Of a stretch of 12,372 nt of DNA, positions 5,591 to 12,372 are shown piece by piece. Position 1 is the stretch's first letter, and every line of letters starts with the position of its first letter. The notes under the pieces were generated by a model that ran no database searches, was not told the DNA's origin, and saw nothing but the letters and a program-made list of their open reading frames with translations. The DNA comes from Acidaminobacter sp. (GTDB lineage: Bacteria > Bacillota_A > Clostridia > Peptostreptococcales > Acidaminobacteraceae): NCBI GenBank assembly GCA_009881125.1, contig WXFH01000408.1:1-12372 (forward strand). Reading direction: 5' to 3'. Made by a program: the position numbers and the translations under genes.

Positions 5591-7034
5591 ATTCCACGCG
5601 AAACTGCCCCATCATCCCGTTATCCTCGTGTTCCAGGATATGGCAATGGTACATAAAGACACCCGGACGCGCAAAGTTGACAAGAAGCCTCACTTCTTCG
5701 CCATCCCTCACAAAGACGGTATCCTTGAATCCCTGCTCCCAAGGCGGAGGCGTCTCGCCATTTCTGGAAATCACGCGAAATTGCGTACTGTGGATGTGGA
5801 ACGGATGACCGCCAGTGGGCATCATCATCCCCCCAGTGTTCCTAACCACCCAAACCTCCGGGGTATTCAGACTGACCACTTCGTCAATTCTGTGGAGATC
5901 ATAAGTCTTCCCATTTATCGTACCGCTGATGCCCATACTTTCAAGATAAAATTCTCTGACGGGTAGATCACTGACATTGTCAAACGTTCCCGGAAGCAGA
6001 TAGGACAATGTTGATGGCAGCGTCGTTTGGGCGGCTGACTCATTTTGAACTCTGAATTCCAGCAGCGGAGCGCTATTTGCCATCAAATCGACGCTTTGCT
6101 CTTTTCCGCTTGAGAAGTCAACAATCACCTCAGCGCGTTCTCCGGGCGCCAGCTCAATATTGCGCCTCACCACCGGCGCCTCCAGCAGCCCGCCATCGGA
6201 CGCGATCTGCGTCAAGTCGCTGCCGTCACTTAAAGTGAAATCAAAATTCACTGCGTTTGACGCGTTAAGGAGTCGAAATCTCACCAGCCCGCGCGGCACC
6301 TCCAGATACGGCGCAAGGGTCCCATTGACCATGAGCTGATCCCCAGGCACAACCCCCATCATGGTGGTTTGGTAGTTGAACCCGCCGTCCGCATTAAAGC
6401 TCCGGTCCTGAACAATCAGCGGAAAATCGTCTACGCCATAGATCTTCGGCAACGGCAGCGCTGACGCCTGGTCATCCTCAATATAGATCAGTCCCGCGAG
6501 GCCAAAATAGACCTGATTTGCCGTCTCCCCCTGCAAATGAGGATGATACCATAGGGTTGCCGATGGTTGTTCCACCACAAACTCAGGCGTCCAGCTATCA
6601 CCCGGCAAAATCACCTGATGCGGCCCGCCATCCTGTTCGCCGTCCACAATCAAGCCGTGCCAGTGAACCGTGGTCGCCGCGTCAAGCGCGTTAATCACTC
6701 GAATCTCTACGCGTTCTCCGTTTCTCATGCGTAGAATTGGTCCAAGATACGTGCCGTTATAGCCCATAGTCTGAGCTGAGCCGCTCCCGGTGAACTGTGT
6801 TTCACCCCGTGCGGCCGTCAGTTCATATCTGGCAGCAAGAGGATCTGGATCCAGGTCTTCAAGAAGTGCCGGGAGTTTGAGCGGGTTTCCTTCCGGCTTA
6901 GGTCCAGCCACAACCGAATTATCTTCATTTAACAATGCCTTGGGCATGGTCATAATCAGAACAGCACCTAAGATTAATATGACAGCAACCATGCTGAATA
7001 GGACAACATCTGAGCCCTTTAGTTTTTTTCTCAT
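5589..7034 (-). CDS. Membrane-anchored multicopper oxidase (CueO/laccase-like)
   Basis: A three-cupredoxin oxidase of 481 residues that should oxidise phenols or metal ions outside the membrane and reduce O2 to water. Numbering from the ATG at 7032-7034, residues 10-31 are one hydrophobic helix, an uncleaved anchor or signal. All copper motifs are present: HWHG (124-127), WYHPH (162-166), GHPFHIH (409-415) and YHCHILEHEDNGMM (462-475), the last with the type-1 Cys, His and axial Met. There is no long Met-rich insert as in E. coli CueO. A GTG 9 nt upstream (7041-7043) could also start, but it lies within the ribosome site AAGGTGATC, which suits the ATG. The gene stands alone between two near-identical palindromes. 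Copper tolerance, manganese or phenol oxidation are all possible; the catechol-linked genes nearby favour phenolics, by inference. Confidence 0.93.
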   Translation of the reverse strand: MRKKLKGSDVVLFSMVAVILILGAVLIMTMPKALLNEDNSVVAGPKPEGNPLKLPALLEDLDPDPLAARYELTAARGETQFTGSGSAQTMGYNGTYLGPILRMRNGERVEIRVINALDAATTVHWHGLIVDGEQDGGPHQVILPGDSWTPEFVVEQPSATLWYHPHLQGETANQVYFGLAGLIYIEDDQASALPLPKIYGVDDFPLIVQDRSFNADGGFNYQTTMMGVVPGDQLMVNGTLAPYLEVPRGLVRFRLLNASNAVNFDFTLSDGSDLTQIASDGGLLEAPVVRRNIELAPGERAEVIVDFSSGKEQSVDLMANSAPLLEFRVQNESAAQTTLPSTLSYLLPGTFDNVSDLPVREFYLESMGISGTINGKTYDLHRIDEVVSLNTPEVWVVRNTGGMMMPTGGHPFHIHSTQFRVISRNGETPPPWEQGFKDTVFVRDGEEVRLLVNFARPGVFMYHCHILEHEDNGMMGQFRVE

Positions 7035-7054
7035 ACAGATCACCTTCTTATTTC

Positions 7055-7060
7055 AGTATA
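7055..7060 (-). promoter_or_regulatory. Extended -10 promoter of multicopper oxidase
   Basis: On the minus strand TGC precedes TATACT, an extended -10 (TGnTATACT) ending about 20 nt before the ATG at 7034. No good -35 lies 16-18 nt upstream, as is usual for extended -10 promoters. Transcription would begin close to the ribosome site, giving a very short leader. Confidence 0.45.
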
Positions 7061-7147
7061 GCAAAAGAATGTGAAGAAGCTGTGAAGGCAGTCTTGGATT
7101 GACGGGATCTAAAGCGAAAGAGCACTCAATTCAAAGCTCTCACTACA

Positions 7148-7187
7148 AAGAGGATATGCCGATGGTCGACCATCGGCATATCCTCTT
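7148..7187 (-). terminator. 40-nt perfect palindrome, terminator after nucleotidase gene
   Basis: A perfect 40-nt inverted repeat centred on GGTCGACC, 126 nt past the nucleotidase stop on the minus strand; the T-tract after it is short (TTTG). It is one base different from 5513-5552. The long perfect stem suggests a dispersed palindromic element that also works as a terminator, or a protein binding site. Confidence 0.65.
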
Positions 7188-7199
7188 CAGTTCCGTACT

Positions 7200-7301
7200 T
7201 GGTACGCCAATTGAACTTAATGAAGTTACTCTCACCGAAGCGCTGTAATAGCAGTCTTTTCAAATTTATATAACGTCACTGTTCCGAAATACGTACCAGA
7301 T
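7200..7301. repeat. 102-bp repeat, copy A
   Basis: This stretch matches 11828-11929 in the same orientation at 87 of 102 positions by hand alignment, with no gaps. The first 31 bases are identical. The ends are short inverted repeats: TGGTACG at the left and CGTACCA at the right. A small internal hairpin, AACTT-AATG-AAGTT, is conserved in both copies. An 11-bp outlier (CAGTTCCGTAC, 7189-7199 region) precedes both copies. Copy A begins right after the palindrome and ends 11 bp from the nucleotidase stop codon. Confidence 0.85.
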
Positions 7302-7312
7302 TTGAAATGTAA

Positions 7313-10300
7313 TTATTTGTTAGTAGTAGTAAAATTGAAGCTGCCAATCATAAAGTTCGTTCCCGTTCTCCAAATCTGCACTTCATATGAGGATGCTTTC
7401 TTTGGAGTCACGAAGTTCGTGATATAGAGCAGATCTGGCTCAATTCTGTAATCTGTTGATTTCGTACCAAAGGTCGAAACTTGAAGTGGTGTCACGAGAT
7501 TTTTAGTGTCAAAGATTTTAATGGTAAGTTCTTCATTGTAGACAAAAGGCATTTCAGGATCCGCGGCTTCTACTACGTTGAGGCTGAATTTGATTGGCAT
7601 AGTGCGACCGGCTTTGTAACTGGCTGAGGATGGAAGCATGGTCATAGCCGCCCAGTTACGAATTGAAACTGCTGTCAATTCGCTCCAGCCTTCATTCGAG
7701 TAGATATCTACAGCTTTCGCAAGTATGCCATAATAGCCATCCGGAAGTCTCAGCGAATCAAAATGAAGCTCCCACATGCCTGTAATACTATTCTGGGTCG
7801 CTTGCATAGCCTCGAATTCGGGATCTATGACATTGCCGCCAGCATCGCGGACATAGAACCAAACTTCATCCACACCACTTGCATCTGTGGCTTCAGCAAT
7901 GAAGGTCACACCATCTTGCAGGGCTGCGTTTTGGGTTGGAACTTCAATAGTAACTGCCGGAGGTGTCCAATCGGTGACAAACCTCAAACGATTTTCGATT
8001 TGAGGCGAAATTGTGCCCATAGCTTCAATATAGTCAATCACAGCGTCACGCGCATAGTACTGCGTTACGTCGGTGACTTGAGCAAGCGGCCAGAGGCTGA
8101 CGCCTTCATCGTGGAAGTTGACGTTGCCCATGGCCAGATAATTAACTGTGGCCACGCTGTAATAGGTATCAGGGTCTGCAAAATCGACTTCCTGTCCAAT
8201 CAACTTCAGTGAAAGTACATGATTGACTTCAGGATCGTAGATTTCAGGATATGCGTCATGATAGACTATTTCACCGCCCATGCTGATATCCAGCATCCCT
8301 GTCGCATAATAAGCATAGCCGCCGTACCCTGGTACATATTTGTAATAGTAGTAGTTACGATAGGATCGTTCAAGGACCTCCTTCAATTGAGGCCCATTCA
8401 TCTGCAGAACAACAAACGAGTTTTCGTATGGCATGAGACTGAAAAGATCAGAGACTTTCAAATCAGCTGGTGTGGTTGGTGTCGCTGTATTGGCAATCTT
8501 TCGGTTGCTCATGGCACCGCCAAGGAAGAAGTCAACCGCTATGCCATCTGCGTTTAGTTTTGCTACAGCAGCATCCGCCTGAAGATTCGCGGCGTTGGTT
8601 TCCTGGGTGAAGGCGGTCAGGGCGTCAATCGGCACGGTAGTTGATCCTATACTATCATTTAAGTAATCATTCAACAGTAATAGATACGGATTAAGGAGCA
8701 TCACCAGTTCAGAATCTTCCGGCGAGGTCAGAGTAACACTATGAAATCTGCCTGTACGGCTGACGACTTCATAATTGCCTGAATCCGCTCTAAGGCCCAG
8801 AATGACTTCACCTAAGGTGTTGTTGTAGCGGTAAGCCTGATGGACCATGACCGGCGAGTTGTTCGGACCACTGACCAGTGCAGGCAAATACCTGTAGTCT
8901 GCGGCACCGATAGCTGGATTGGTATGACTGTGGCCGCCTATAATGACATCCAGACCGCTGACCGTTTCTGCCATAAGGAGATCCGAGTTTTCATCCACTT
9001 CAGCATTCGCGTTGCTGTTGAACCCAATATGGGTCAATGCGATCAGGACATCATTCCCGGCTCTGAGATCATCGGATAAATCCTGTGCAGTTTCAAGGGG
9101 TTCTGAGAAGGTGAGCCCTTCAATGTTGCCCGGAAGTTCGAATTTAGGCACTCGGTGATTGGTAATGCCCAAAATTGCGACATCAATGCCATCCAGTGTC
9201 TTTTGAGCATATGGCGCAACCGGGATTGTGTCTAATCCATAGCTGCCGTCGTCAGAAACATTAGCGCCCAGTATTGGAAACTCCGCTTGCTGCAAAATAC
9301 TGGTCGTGACCACACTGCCAAAATTGAACTCATGCTCACCCAGGGTCATTGCATCATAACCAATGGCATTCATGGCGGCCATCATTGGGTGCGTGGTCAA
9401 TGGAGGTGTAAGCGCGGTGCCATCTGCAGTGTAACTAAGTGGCGCAGTTCTGAAGAAATACATCATTGAATCGCCCTGGAGATTGTCTCCAGCGTTAAGC
9501 AGCAGGGTCCTGCCCGGGTTGTGGTCTCGCTGCTGACGAATCAGCGTCGCGAGCTGTGTATAGCCCACATAGGCGCCTTTTGTCAAATTGCCATGGGCGT
9601 CATTATGATGGAGAATTGTCAGAGGCTTGATACTGCCGCCTGAATTGTCACCATCCCGAGTTATACGGCCATCCAAAATACCATTGTAAGGGCTGGATAA
9701 AGTGTAATTATTACTGGACCAGTGGATCACAGCATTCAGCATATCACCCCAATAAGTGATATTTTTCATTTCCTTAAAAGCTTCAAATCCATCCCCACCA
9801 CTTGGAGCGAGGAACTCGTTAGTTGCGACGCGATAAGTCTGATCCAAAACAATAGGTTCAAAAACACCACTAGTGCGATTTTTTATTTTGACATCGAAAG
9901 CACCCCAAGCCCAAGGCTGAGGACCTGGCAAACCATCTGTATAACTATAAAATGCATATTCTGCCCCGGAGGTATGAAGGGCGCCCTTAAACAGAGTCGC
10001 GCTCTGATTGAGGAGGTCCAAAATTTGAGCGCCAGTAATTTCCCCGACCACCAGGCTATTGCCAAATGGCAGGACACTGAAGAGATCCCCATAAGACATA
10101 GCATGTGGGTAACTGACATATTTCAAATCTTTTCTTTCGCTGCCTGGATTATTCAGGACGAGATCCACGTCATTACCAGTCTCGATGTCTGAATTTAGGT
10201 CATTGAAAATAGCGTCACAAATGAAGCTGCCCATTATAGAATCTCCATTATAATTTAGCATCAGCGGAACATTGGTGTATCCAACATCCTGATTGATTAG

Positions 10301-11314
10301 ATCTAAATAATCCGGATCTGTGGCAAATCCGTTGACCAAAGTATTAATGGTTGGATCGACAGTTACTGAAGCGTCGATAATGAGACTACTCCAGCTCACA
10401 CCTACAGTCCCGTTTGGAAAAGCAGTGACATCCGCCCGTCCGACTCGACGGCCGTTGTAATAAGCCTGAGCAATGGTTGTGTCTCCAATTTTAGTCGCGG
10501 CTGTCAGATTGGTATGGGTGTGACCGCCCAGAATCAGATCCGCCGGCTTGCCAGCGTCTATCAGTTTTTGCGCCAATGTTTTGTCGCCATAAACATCCTC
10601 GCCTATGCCATAACCGCCATCATTAAATCCTAAGTGACTCAGTACCACAATAACATCCGCTTCTGCTGCCATGGCATCATAGTAGTGTAGAATGGCTTCC
10701 GCAGGATCCTTGAATGTCAGACCGCCCGTCAAATGAGCGTTAAGTACACCAGTTTCCTGAGTAGTAACACCAATAATGGCGACTTCAGCAGTATTTGTGG
10801 AACCAACTGTTTTGATAATGTAAGGTACTACGCCTGTTGGCGGTGTCCAGCTATTAGGATCACCATAAACTATGTTGGCACTGAGCAATGGAAACGCCGC
10901 ATCATTGATGCGATCCTCCAGTATCGTCTGTCCCCAGTCGTAGTCATGATTGCCTATGGTCATAGCATCATAACCCATGGCGTTGAAAACCTGGATCACT
11001 GGATATCCCTTTTGAATATTGCTGAGAAGACTGCCCTGCATGGCGTCACCGGCGTCAAGCAGCAGAACATTTTCCGCGCCTCGGGCTGTGACAATCCCGT
11101 TGATTACACTAGCGACTCTGGCTGCGCCCGGACTCGTACCCTCAGCCACAAGCTGGCCATGAAAATCATTGGTATGCAGAATGGTAAATGAAACTGGCGT
11201 AGAAACACTTGCCTCTATCCGATTTTCAAGGGTTAATACATTGAATGTTGTCACTAAGGCAACAATGGTCGCTAAGCTGAGAAGAATTTTGAAATTGAAC
11301 CTTGGCCGTGACAT
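7313..11314 (-). CDS. Secreted tandem double 5'-nucleotidase with Ig-like and PxKF domains
   Basis: An exported 1333-residue protein, about twice the usual 5'-nucleotidase length, predicted to hydrolyse nucleotides outside the cell for phosphate and nucleosides. Residues 1-36 are a signal peptide. Module 1: metallophosphatase (42-270) with Asp50/His52 in NDFH, Asp90, GNHD (121-124), His227 and GGHTH (263-267), then the nucleotidase C-domain with GDLFSVLPFGN and GGDGF (506-510). Module 2: metallophosphatase (563-800) with NDAH (571-574), Asp610, GEHE (659-662), His762 and GGHSH (793-797), then a C-domain (about 885-1075) with DLFSLMPYEN but GNVNF in place of GGDGF. An Ig-like domain follows (1115-1215), then a PxKF-type domain (YKAGRTMPIKFSL, LYITNFVTPK). 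There is no LPXTG or SLH anchor. AGGAGGTG is 6 nt before the ATG. Module 1 looks fully active; module 2 is altered. Confidence 0.95.
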   Translation of the reverse strand: MSRPRFNFKILLSLATIVALVTTFNVLTLENRIEASVSTPVSFTILHTNDFHGQLVAEGTSPGAARVASVINGIVTARGAENVLLLDAGDAMQGSLLSNIQKGYPVIQVFNAMGYDAMTIGNHDYDWGQTILEDRINDAAFPLLSANIVYGDPNSWTPPTGVVPYIIKTVGSTNTAEVAIIGVTTQETGVLNAHLTGGLTFKDPAEAILHYYDAMAAEADVIVVLSHLGFNDGGYGIGEDVYGDKTLAQKLIDAGKPADLILGGHTHTNLTAATKIGDTTIAQAYYNGRRVGRADVTAFPNGTVGVSWSSLIIDASVTVDPTINTLVNGFATDPDYLDLINQDVGYTNVPLMLNYNGDSIMGSFICDAIFNDLNSDIETGNDVDLVLNNPGSERKDLKYVSYPHAMSYGDLFSVLPFGNSLVVGEITGAQILDLLNQSATLFKGALHTSGAEYAFYSYTDGLPGPQPWAWGAFDVKIKNRTSGVFEPIVLDQTYRVATNEFLAPSGGDGFEAFKEMKNITYWGDMLNAVIHWSSNNYTLSSPYNGILDGRITRDGDNSGGSIKPLTILHHNDAHGNLTKGAYVGYTQLATLIRQQRDHNPGRTLLLNAGDNLQGDSMMYFFRTAPLSYTADGTALTPPLTTHPMMAAMNAIGYDAMTLGEHEFNFGSVVTTSILQQAEFPILGANVSDDGSYGLDTIPVAPYAQKTLDGIDVAILGITNHRVPKFELPGNIEGLTFSEPLETAQDLSDDLRAGNDVLIALTHIGFNSNANAEVDENSDLLMAETVSGLDVIIGGHSHTNPAIGAADYRYLPALVSGPNNSPVMVHQAYRYNNTLGEVILGLRADSGNYEVVSRTGRFHSVTLTSPEDSELVMLLNPYLLLLNDYLNDSIGSTTVPIDALTAFTQETNAANLQADAAVAKLNADGIAVDFFLGGAMSNRKIANTATPTTPADLKVSDLFSLMPYENSFVVLQMNGPQLKEVLERSYRNYYYYKYVPGYGGYAYYATGMLDISMGGEIVYHDAYPEIYDPEVNHVLSLKLIGQEVDFADPDTYYSVATVNYLAMGNVNFHDEGVSLWPLAQVTDVTQYYARDAVIDYIEAMGTISPQIENRLRFVTDWTPPAVTIEVPTQNAALQDGVTFIAEATDASGVDEVWFYVRDAGGNVIDPEFEAMQATQNSITGMWELHFDSLRLPDGYYGILAKAVDIYSNEGWSELTAVSIRNWAAMTMLPSSASYKAGRTMPIKFSLNVVEAADPEMPFVYNEELTIKIFDTKNLVTPLQVSTFGTKSTDYRIEPDLLYITNFVTPKKASSYEVQIWRTGTNFMIGSFNFTTTNK

Positions 11315-11515
11315 TTAAATGCACCTCCTGATATTGATTAATTTAGTTCCGCTGCTTATTACAGGCTGTTATTTAGAAGACTGTTTTTGTGTTGAACAAG
11401 TATTTTCTTTGATTGAAAGTTGAAGGGCAAACGTCTCAGATTTACACATTTAGAAATCCACATCATATTTTCCACAGATGCTTTAATAAGTAAGATTCCC
11501 CCTTCACAACTGAAA

Positions 11516-11537
11516 AAACCGGCCAAAAGGCCGGTTT
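11516..11537 (-). terminator. Strong intrinsic terminator, minus strand
   Basis: AAACCGGCC (11516-11524) pairs with GGCCGGTTT (11529-11537) around an AAAA loop; on the minus strand a run of six T (11513-11518) follows. It stands about 200 nt upstream of the nucleotidase start and would stop any minus-strand transcript coming from the right, although no intact gene is there now. Confidence 0.85.
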
Positions 11538-11539
11538 CG

Positions 11540-11650
11540 CTATTCGCTCCTACGGGATAAGCGTCCAAATACATCCCTGAAATCATCGCGTCCCAATAAA
11601 TGTTTGTGTGTTGTTCGGCAAACTGCACTGACAATTCGATTCCTGTACAT
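11540..11650 (-). pseudogene. Possible 3' remnant of a lost gene
   Basis: A 36-codon frame, open for 13 more codons upstream of its ATG, ends TAG at 11540-11542, two bases before the terminator stem. It is arginine-rich and ends RDVFGRLSRRSE. I do not recognise it and see no ribosome site. The tight stop-to-terminator spacing suggests it is the tail of a gene whose front part was lost, but chance is a fair alternative. The neighbouring frame that reads through the terminator (11359-11634) is not credible as a gene. Confidence 0.25.
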
Positions 11651-11827
11651 GATCAAATTGACTGTTTGACTAGTGTTCGAGACATTACTTTACCGAAAAT
11701 AATGTTCTTTTTTCATGTGAATTGATACCCAAACAAGCGTTATGTAAACCTTTTCATGCGTGTCATTCTGACACATAATTTAAACTTGGTATCGTAATTC
11801 CGCCAGTTCCGTACCCAATTCCGTCTC

Positions 11828-11929
11828 TGGTACGCCAATTGAACTTAATGAAGTTACTTTTGACGGAGCGCTGTAATTTCAGTTTTTTCAAACTTATTGC
11901 ACGTCACCGTTCCGAAATTCGTGCCAGAT
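11828..11929. repeat. 102-bp repeat, copy B
   Basis: This is the second copy of the 7200-7301 repeat in direct orientation, 4.6 kb away. The ends read TGGTACG at the left and CGTGCCA at the right, one mismatch from perfect inversion. CAGTTCCGTAC (11804-11814) precedes it as in copy A, but here 13 extra bases intervene. It lies about 50 bp upstream of the T-box promoter and about 510 bp upstream of the nucleotidase start on the other strand. Confidence 0.85.
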
Positions 11930-11980
11930 AAGGAAAAATTAAATTCGCGCGAGGTACGAAAAAACACACCAGAAATTTTA

Positions 11981-12009
11981 TTGACAACAATCACCCCTCC
12001 GGTTATAAT
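11981..12009 (+). promoter_or_regulatory. Consensus sigma-A promoter for the T-box leader
   Basis: TTGACA (11981-11986) and TATAAT (12004-12009) are both perfect hexamers with the ideal 17-nt spacer. Transcription should start near 12016, just before the T-box leader. Such a strong promoter fits control by attenuation rather than initiation. Confidence 0.9.
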
Positions 12010-12029
12010 TTTATAAAATATAAAACGCA

Positions 12030-12340
12030 TTGAATGAGACGAGTACGACCGTTAAAGCCTTAGAGAGAGCAACCGGATGGTGAAAGGTGCAGGACAGGCG
12101 GTAGGAATACACTCACGAGCAGTTCTTCGAACGGGCGCACGCCTATTTAGGCGCTTCAGTAGACAGTACCGGGTGAGCCCCGTTAACAGGCTTTTGCAGG
12201 ATTCTTCAGCTTTCTTCAGGCATGGCGACATTCGGCACTTGAGATCTGAATCCCTCCGGGACTCAGATAAACAAAGGTGGTACCACGGTCAATCAGCCGT
12301 CCTTTGAAACTTTTAACAGAGTTTCAAAGGACGGCTTTTT
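12030..12340 (+). ncRNA. T-box riboswitch leader, probably tyrosine-specific
   Basis: A tRNA-sensing leader that lets transcription continue when the matching tRNA is uncharged. Stem I starts near 12035 (TGAG pairing CTCA at 12112-12115), with the AGTA motif at 12042-12045 opposite GAA (12105-12107) and apical elements AGAGAG and GGATGGTG (12062-12082 region). The codon right after GAA, TAC (12108-12110) followed by A, reads as a tyrosine specifier. A stem III-like hairpin lies at 12246-12266. The T-box AAAGGTGGTACCACGG (12273-12288) contains UGGU, which would pair with an ACCA tRNA end, so a discriminator A, consistent with tRNA-Tyr. The regulated gene starts beyond 12372; tyrosyl-tRNA synthetase or an aromatic amino-acid gene is expected. 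The T-box call is firm, the amino acid less so. Confidence 0.9.
12296..12340 (+). terminator. T-box attenuator terminator
   Basis: GCCGTCCTTTGAAAC (12296-12310) pairs perfectly with GTTTCAAAGGACGGC (12321-12335) around a 10-nt loop, followed by TTTTT (12336-12340). Its left arm begins just after the T-box and overlaps the region that pairs with it in the antiterminator, the standard mutually exclusive arrangement. Confidence 0.92.
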
Positions 12341-12372
12341 ACATTCAAAACACCAGAATTTTCATCAATGCT

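Noticed and set aside
7041..7043. GTG as start of the multicopper oxidase
   Set aside because: It falls inside the ribosome site AAGGTGATC, which is correctly spaced for the ATG at 7032-7034.
7763..8212. Plus-strand frames of 112-156 codons opposite the nucleotidase gene (also 8219-8557, 9722-10192, 10733-11191)
   Set aside because: They are antisense to a gene with clear domain motifs throughout, lack ribosome sites and encode His/Cys/Ile-rich sequence typical of chance antisense frames.
11359..11634. A 91-codon minus-strand frame upstream of the nucleotidase
   Set aside because: It reads straight through the strong terminator at 11516-11537 and has no ribosome site or family resemblance.
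7200..11929. Composite transposon around the nucleotidase gene
   Set aside because: Neither repeat encodes a transposase and no target-site duplication is visible, so only the repeats themselves are claimed.
12077..12307. A 76-codon plus-strand frame
   Set aside because: It lies entirely within the T-box leader; the sequence is explained by RNA structure.

Overview
The window looks like a piece of a low-to-mid GC Bacillota (Firmicutes) chromosome. The signs are strong AGGAGG-type ribosome sites, a consensus sigma-A promoter driving a T-box leader, a YodB/CatR-like HxlR regulator with an MhqD-like hydrolase, and secreted proteins with Gram-positive-style repeat and Ig-like modules. I cannot name the genus. 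No rRNA, tRNA, CRISPR array, intact insertion sequence or prophage gene is visible.

Layout. (1) Positions 1-1502, minus: a secreted subtilisin-family protease, cut by the window edge. (2) 1503-1809: no gene; a hairpin with 13-bp tandem repeats, a short perfect palindrome and a terminator-like hairpin. (3) 1810-2773, minus: an HxlR-family repressor gene followed 4 nt later by an alpha/beta hydrolase gene. (4) 2783-2984: a divergent control region with three GTAAGT half-sites across a sigma-A promoter. (5) 2985-3752, plus: a DODA-type extradiol ring-opening dioxygenase with a strong terminator. (6) 3915-4754, minus: a pirin/quercetinase-type protein. (7) 4755-5133: decayed sequence holding a truncated ASCH-domain gene. 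(8) 5134-5433, minus: a small three-helix membrane protein. (9) 5589-7034, minus: a membrane-anchored multicopper oxidase. (10) 7313-11314, minus: a 1333-residue secreted protein with two fused 5'-nucleotidase modules plus two C-terminal beta domains. (11) 11315-12372: no intact gene; a minus-strand terminator with a possible gene remnant, one copy of a 102-bp repeat, and a T-box riboswitch, probably tyrosine-specific, for a plus-strand gene beyond the window.

How the parts may work together. The HxlR regulator, MhqD-like hydrolase and extradiol dioxygenase resemble the quinone/catechol (electrophile) stress regulons controlled by YodB, CatR and MhqR in Bacillus subtilis. A pirin-type dioxygenase and a laccase/CueO-like oxidase lie within 5 kb, so much of the window may deal with phenolic or quinone compounds; this is inference from neighbourhood. 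The protease and the double nucleotidase look like separate secreted scavenging functions.

The least explained structures are non-coding: a 102-bp repeat, about 85% identical, on both sides of the nucleotidase gene, and a 40-nt palindrome, nearly identical, on both sides of the oxidase gene.
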